Made by a program: the position numbers and the translations under genes. This document shows positions 57,103 through 64,000 of a stretch of DNA of 64,000 bases, piece after piece; the stretch's first letter is position 1, and each line of letters begins with the position of its first letter. The DNA is from Vreelandella zhanjiangensis DSM 21076 (lineage in GTDB: Bacteria; Pseudomonadota; Gammaproteobacteria; Pseudomonadales; Halomonadaceae), in the NCBI RefSeq assembly GCF_000377665.1, contig NZ_KB898655.1, forward strand, positions 715 through 64,714. Reading direction: 5' to 3'. The notes under the pieces are model-generated. The model ran no database searches and was not told where the DNA came from. It saw nothing but the letters and a program-made list of their open reading frames with translations.

Positions 57103-57837
57103 TTACTTCCGCTCCAGCTCGACCTGCAACCGCCAGAGCGTTTGCCCGCTTTGATCGTACTTGGCTTCAAAAGGGGTTAAGTACTTACCGTCAGGCGCCC
57201 ATACGCCCACTTCGGCCTGTCGTCCGGTAACTTGCGAGACCGCCAAAGCGAACTCCTCGACATAAAGCTGCCAGTTAGAGCGCAGCTCAAGGTGGCCGCC
57301 CAGCGCCAACAGTGTGGGTAAAACCGGATGCCCATGCCAGCGCATCTTTAGGTGTGCCGCTTTAGGGTACGGGTTGGGATACAGCAAATAGTGGCGTTCA
57401 GGCGCCCAGTGCGCCTGCTTCGCCAGTCTCCAGAAATCAACCAGATCCGCGCGTACCAACAGTGCATTTTCCGGCAGCGCGCCGTGGTCGCGCCCCAGAC
57501 GATCTTCACTGCGATCGATCCCTATCACTGCCCGGTCGGGGAACTGCAAGGCAAGCTTTCTTGTCGAAATCCCAACGCCACAGCCTGAATCCAGGATGAG
57601 CGGAGCATTAAAAGCCTGGTACCAGTGATTAGCCTGCTCGAACGCCTGCTGAGTATGGTCAGCAATAGGCTTGCGTAGCGGATGAGCCAACGCCCGGCTT
57701 ACCTGGCGTGCTAAATCATGATGAGGGCCTGGCTGATTGGAAGTAACGGGTCGAGAAGTGTACTGCATGCCATCCTCGGCTTGAAAAGAGGCGATTCTAT
57801 CAGTCTCCGGCGCTTGCAGCATGACGGCGTTAGTCAC
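57103..57837 (-). CDS. TrmB-like SAM-dependent methyltransferase
   Basis: 244 residues. SAM motif I is LILDSGCGVGISTRKLALQF near 80-99 with VIGIDRSEDRL after it. The region corresponding to the TrmB signature (DPWPKxRHxKRR) reads YPNPYPKAAHLKMRWHGHP, so the aspartate is replaced; SNWQLYVEEF and LTPFEAKYDQSG match later TrmB blocks. The family makes N7-methylguanosine 46 in tRNA. The altered signature suggests a paralogue with a different target. A Met at residue 24 is another possible start. Confidence 0.75.
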   Translation of the reverse strand: MTNAVMLQAPETDRIASFQAEDGMQYTSRPVTSNQPGPHHDLARQVSRALAHPLRKPIADHTQQAFEQANHWYQAFNAPLILDSGCGVGISTRKLALQFPDRAVIGIDRSEDRLGRDHGALPENALLVRADLVDFWRLAKQAHWAPERHYLLYPNPYPKAAHLKMRWHGHPVLPTLLALGGHLELRSNWQLYVEEFALAVSQVTGRQAEVGVWAPDGKYLTPFEAKYDQSGQTLWRLQVELERK

Positions 57838-57949
57838 CCGGTGCTATGATCACGCCCGAGATATTTATTAAGCTCAGTGACAGCGGGCGATCTACCCTGT
57901 TATTGGCAATAATTGTTATTTAAAACCACCGCACCACGAGGAACCCGGC

Positions 57950-60351
<2,402 letters not shown>

Positions 60352-60386
60352 CCACCAACATTGTTGAGTAAAACACTCGGGTATAG

Positions 60387-60680
<294 letters not shown>

Positions 60681-60683
60681 CGT

Positions 60684-61985
60684 TTGTCGTCTCGCGTGCG
60701 CATATGGGCCATCGCCTGGCCAATTATCCTTTCCAATATTACCGTTCCGCTTCTCGGACTGGTCGATACTGCTGTGGTCGGGCACCTGCCCGACTCACGC
60801 TATCTGGCCGCCGTGACGCTAGGTGCTACCCTATTCAGCTTCCTGTATTGGGGCTTTGGCTTTTTACGCATGGGCACTACCGGCCTAGTGGCTCAGGCAA
60901 TGGGCCGGGAAAGCGATAGCGATGTGCGCCATCTGCTGGGCCAATCGCTGATTATCGCCGGGGTGATCGGCGTGCTCTTAATCCTGTTCTCCACCCCGCT
61001 TGTCTCCCTGGGGCTGCATTTATTGGACGGCAGCGACGCAGCGACGCCCCTGGCGCGTGAATATGCTCAGATAAGACTGTGGTCGGCCCCCGCTGTTCTC
61101 GCCAACTATGCGATTTTAGGTTGGTTTTTAGGTCAGCAGAACTCTCGCGTGACCTTGATGATCCTGCTGCTTACCAACAGCATCAATATCGTGCTGGATA
61201 TCTGGTTTGTGGTGGGGCTGGGCATGACCAGCAATGGCGTTGCCTGGGCAAGCGTCATTGCCGACTACAGCGCGCTGGCATTTGGCGGCTATCTGGTGCT
61301 GCGCCAGCTTAAAACACTCGAAGGACATTTTTTGCGCGCTCGGCTGCTGGCGCTTTCCGCCTATACGGCCCTTTTCAATATCAACGCCAATCTGTTTGTC
61401 CGCACGCTCGGGCTCTTATTCGTCATGGCTTTTTTTACCGCTCAGGGTGCGCGTCAGGGCGACACAGTTCTGGCCGCCAACGCCGTACTGCTGCAGTTTA
61501 TTATGCTGACAAGCTATGCACTCGATGGCTTCGCCCACGCGGCGGAATCACTGGTTGGCCGCGCCTATGGCCGCCGCGACTGGCAGGAGCTGGCATCTAT
61601 CGTCCGCCGTGTGGCGCTGTTTTCTTTCTGGACGGCAGGCGGTGCCTCGCTGCTCTTTGCATTTGGCGGTAATCACTTGGTTGCCCTGCTGACAGGTCTT
61701 GAGGAAGTGCGGGCAACCGCTGCTGTGTACCTTCCCTGGATGGTGGCAATGCCGCTGATTGCCGTGTGGAGCTATCTGCTGGACGGTATTTTTATCGGCA
61801 CCAGCGCGGTACGTGAAATGCGCAACAGCATCTTTATCGGCACTCTTTTCTACCTGCCCGCCTGGTGGCTTACCCAAGGCCTTGGCAACCATGGCCTTTG
61901 GCTCGCCTTTACGCTGTTTATTACGGTTCGTTCCGGGGTGCTTATTGGGTACTATCAACGCTACCGGCATACCCGTTGGTGTTAA
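60684..61985 (+). CDS. MATE-family efflux transporter (DinF-like)
   Basis: 433 residues from a TTG at 60684, three bases after the ferredoxin stop, so likely co-transcribed. Twelve membrane helices in two halves; IWAIAWPIILSNITVPLLGL, VDTAVVGHLPDSRYLAAVTL and FLRMGTTGLVAQAMGRE are the DinF-branch N-terminal motifs. DinF relatives export toxic organic cations with Na+ or H+. No LexA box is seen upstream. Confidence 0.88.
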   Translation: MSSRVRIWAIAWPIILSNITVPLLGLVDTAVVGHLPDSRYLAAVTLGATLFSFLYWGFGFLRMGTTGLVAQAMGRESDSDVRHLLGQSLIIAGVIGVLLILFSTPLVSLGLHLLDGSDAATPLAREYAQIRLWSAPAVLANYAILGWFLGQQNSRVTLMILLLTNSINIVLDIWFVVGLGMTSNGVAWASVIADYSALAFGGYLVLRQLKTLEGHFLRARLLALSAYTALFNINANLFVRTLGLLFVMAFFTAQGARQGDTVLAANAVLLQFIMLTSYALDGFAHAAESLVGRAYGRRDWQELASIVRRVALFSFWTAGGASLLFAFGGNHLVALLTGLEEVRATAAVYLPWMVAMPLIAVWSYLLDGIFIGTSAVREMRNSIFIGTLFYLPAWWLTQGLGNHGLWLAFTLFITVRSGVLIGYYQRYRHTRWC

Positions 61986-62118
61986 GCGTTTAAATAAACC
62001 CGCCGCCGTGCTATCCATTGGCTTATCGTTCTAAAAGCGGACTTTTTTAAACGTGAAAGCCGTACCGCACCGCCGTATATTAGCAATGCACTTCCTATAA
62101 AAAATAAGAGAGCCACTC

Positions 62119-63429
62119 ATGCTAAAAATGATATCGAAACCGGCCGTCAAGCTGGTCGAGCGCTATCTGCCCGACCCGTATATTTTTGTGCTACTGCTGA
62201 CCATCGTTGCAGCGGCTGCCGCCATTGCCGTGGAACGCCAAACGCCGCTTGCGGTGATGCGTATGTGGGGGGACGGCTTCTGGGGATTATTAACTTTCTC
62301 CATGCAGATGCTGCTGGTACTGGTGACGGGCTTTATGTTGGCAAGCTCACCGCCGGTAAAGCGCATGCTACAAAAGCTTGCGGGTACTGCGAAAAGCGCA
62401 GGCGGGGCGATTATTCTGGTCACCCTGGTGTCGCTTGCCGCTAGCTGGATCAACTGGGGATTTGGTTTGGTGGTCGGGGCACTCTTTGCTAAAGAGCTTG
62501 CCCGCCTGGTGCGGGTGGATTATCGCCTGCTGGTTGCCAGCGCTTATTCTGGTTTTATCGTATGGCACGGCGGTTTAGCCGGCTCGATACCCCTGACGAT
62601 CGCTACCGAAGGCCACTTCACCGCTGATCAAATTGGCGTTATCAGCACCAGTTCCACTATTTTCGCCTTGTTTAACCTAGCGATTGTCGTGTGTCTGTTT
62701 ATCGCGGTGCCGCTGGTTAACCGCTTAATGCTGCCCGACGAAAAAGACAGTGTTTATATCGATAGCCAGCTGCTGGAAGACGAACCGATACCGCAGGGCC
62801 GGATTACCCGCCCCGCCGAAAGGCTCGAAAATAGCATGGCGCTTTCCTTGCTGGTTGGCGTGCCTGGGCTGCTGTTTTTGCTTGACCACTTCATCCTCAG
62901 AAACGGTGGTTTAAACCTTAATATCGTTAACTTCCTGTTCCTGTTTTTAGCCATCGTACTTCACCGCACCCCGCGTAACCTGCTGATCAGCCTTAATGAG
63001 GCGGTTAAGGGCGGCGCCGGAATTGTGATCCAGTTCCCGTTTTATGCGGGCATTATGGCGATCATGGTGCAGTCCGGCCTGGCCCAAAGCATGTCGGAAT
63101 GGTTGATTTCGTTTGCCACGGCAACCTCGCTGCCGTTCTGGTCGTTTATTAGCGCCGGGATTGTTAACCTGTTTGTACCTTCCGGCGGCGGCCAGTGGGC
63201 AGTACAGGCGCCGGTTATGCTGCCCGCAGCGCAAGCTCTGGGGGCAGATATTTCGCGCGTGGCGATGGCCGTTGCCTGGGGTGATGCCTGGACCAACCTG
63301 CTGCAGCCCTTCTGGGCATTGCCGGTACTGGCCATTGCGGGCTTGAAAGCCAAAGATATTATGGGTTTCTGCCTTATTCAGCTGTTAATTACCGGGATTA
63401 TTATCTCTGTGGGCTTAGTCTGGTTCTAA
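62119..63429 (+). CDS. atoE: Short-chain fatty acid transporter AtoE
   Basis: 436 residues, about 11 helices. ERYLPDPYIFVLLLTIVAA near 14, INWGFGLVVGALFAKELAR near 111, YSGFIVWHGGLAGSIPLTIA near 144 and VPSGGGQWAVQAPVMLPAA near 353 are AtoE features. Family members import short-chain fatty acids such as butyrate or acetoacetate. No ato degradative genes are here; a thioesterase follows 55 bp on, same strand. Confidence 0.87.
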   Translation: MLKMISKPAVKLVERYLPDPYIFVLLLTIVAAAAAIAVERQTPLAVMRMWGDGFWGLLTFSMQMLLVLVTGFMLASSPPVKRMLQKLAGTAKSAGGAIILVTLVSLAASWINWGFGLVVGALFAKELARLVRVDYRLLVASAYSGFIVWHGGLAGSIPLTIATEGHFTADQIGVISTSSTIFALFNLAIVVCLFIAVPLVNRLMLPDEKDSVYIDSQLLEDEPIPQGRITRPAERLENSMALSLLVGVPGLLFLLDHFILRNGGLNLNIVNFLFLFLAIVLHRTPRNLLISLNEAVKGGAGIVIQFPFYAGIMAIMVQSGLAQSMSEWLISFATATSLPFWSFISAGIVNLFVPSGGGQWAVQAPVMLPAAQALGADISRVAMAVAWGDAWTNLLQPFWALPVLAIAGLKAKDIMGFCLIQLLITGIIISVGLVWF

Positions 63430-63484
63430 GCCCTTGAACCCTCTGCCCGCCCACAGGCGGGCGGAGTCAAACCAAGGACACGTT

Positions 63485-64000
63485 ATGTCAGATGCAGCGC
63501 CAACGGATTTACCCGGGCAGCACGAACTGTCGATGACCGTGCTCATGACACCCGATATGGCCAACTTCAGCGGTAAAGTGCACGGGGGAGCCATTCTTAA
63601 AAAGCTGGATGAAGTCGCCTACGCCTGCGCCAGCCGTTATTCCGGGCATTATGTGGTGACTCTATCAGTGGACCAGGTGCTGTTTAAGCAGCCTATCCAC
63701 GTGGGCGAATTAGTCACCTTTTTAGCCTGCGTTAATCATGTGGGCCGCTCCTCTATGGAGATCGGTATTAAAGTGGTCGCCGAGGATATCCGTAACAAGC
63801 TGATTCGCCATACCAATAGCTGTTATCTAACCATGGTGGCTGTGGATGCTGACGGCAAGCCTGCCGGCGTACCGCCGCTGGTACTGACGACCCCGATTCA
63901 AAAGCTGCGCTTTGAAAAGGCGGCCCTGCGCAAAAAACACCGCAAGCAGGCCGAACAGGAAGAAAAATTAACCCAGCAGCACTATCAAGCGCAGGCTTAA
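63485..64000 (+). CDS. YciA-type acyl-CoA thioesterase
   Basis: 171 residues from ATG 63485 (AAGGA nine bases upstream); the TAA is the last three bases of the window, so the gene is complete. Hotdog fold with NFSGKVHGGAILKKLDEVAY near 30-49 and VTLSVDQVLFKQPIHVGE near 60, the YciA/BACH pattern with the catalytic Asp in the second hotdog helix. The C-terminus is a Lys/Gln/Glu-rich helix (KKHRKQAEQEEKL). It hydrolyses acyl-CoA of varied chain length. Confidence 0.9.
   Translation: MSDAAPTDLPGQHELSMTVLMTPDMANFSGKVHGGAILKKLDEVAYACASRYSGHYVVTLSVDQVLFKQPIHVGELVTFLACVNHVGRSSMEIGIKVVAEDIRNKLIRHTNSCYLTMVAVDADGKPAGVPPLVLTTPIQKLRFEKAALRKKHRKQAEQEEKLTQQHYQAQA

Overview
The window is a stretch of gammaproteobacterial chromosome. 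Gene content and order point to a Halomonadaceae (Halomonas-like) organism. Long runs follow the order familiar from Pseudomonas (malic enzyme-rpmE-priA-argS-SPOR-hslVU-DUF971, then ubiE-ubiJ-ubiB-hisE-tatABC). A BCCT osmolyte transporter suits a halophile, and housekeeping proteins most resemble Pseudomonas/Halomonas forms (RadD, FabY, Mg-type HemB, short malic enzyme). The family assignment is inference; no rRNA, tRNA or phage/IS element was seen.

Layout. 1-2.65 kb is an accessory surface region: the N-terminus of a giant BapA-type adhesin leaving the left edge, an OmpA/BamE-type outer-membrane protein, then about 950 bp of AT-rich and hairpin-rich non-coding DNA. 2.65-13.2 kb is core: rluB-scpB-scpA, radD, a small zinc-ribbon protein, purL and divergent mltF. 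13.2-20.85 kb is a complete carotenoid cluster, crtE-fni-crtX-crtY-crtI-crtB with convergent crtZ, in the gene order known from Pantoea; it should make zeaxanthin and its glucosides. It lies between mltF and tadA. 20.9-36.97 kb is core: tadA, tesB, malic enzyme, rpmE, priA, argS, a SPOR protein, hslVU, DUF971, ubiquinone genes, hisE and tatABC. 37-41.2 kb holds elbB, hemB and ppk, with a strong Pho-box-like array before ppk. 41.2-45 kb holds a 28-codon relic of metE with an intact MetR box, metR, and an RstAB-type two-component system. 45-52 kb holds small membrane proteins, a retropepsin-like protease, MFS and BCCT transporters, a soluble MCP/Cache protein and an AEC transporter. 52-64 kb holds glnE, dgkA, dacB, a TrmB-like methyltransferase, fabY-coaD, a ferredoxin, a MATE transporter, atoE and a YciA-type thioesterase.

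Points worth most attention: the decayed metE beside metR; the nested palindromes at the crt promoter; the 11-bp-phased Pho-box triplet before ppk; tandem 14-mers before argS; the MCP with its sensor behind the signalling tip; the TrmB paralogue with a changed signature; and several small genes (42, 52 and 59 aa). Many starts use TTG or GTG with a good ribosome-binding site, and these were chosen where alignment and spacing agree. I found no clearly new multi-gene system; the novelty is mainly at the level of regulation, gene decay and individual proteins.
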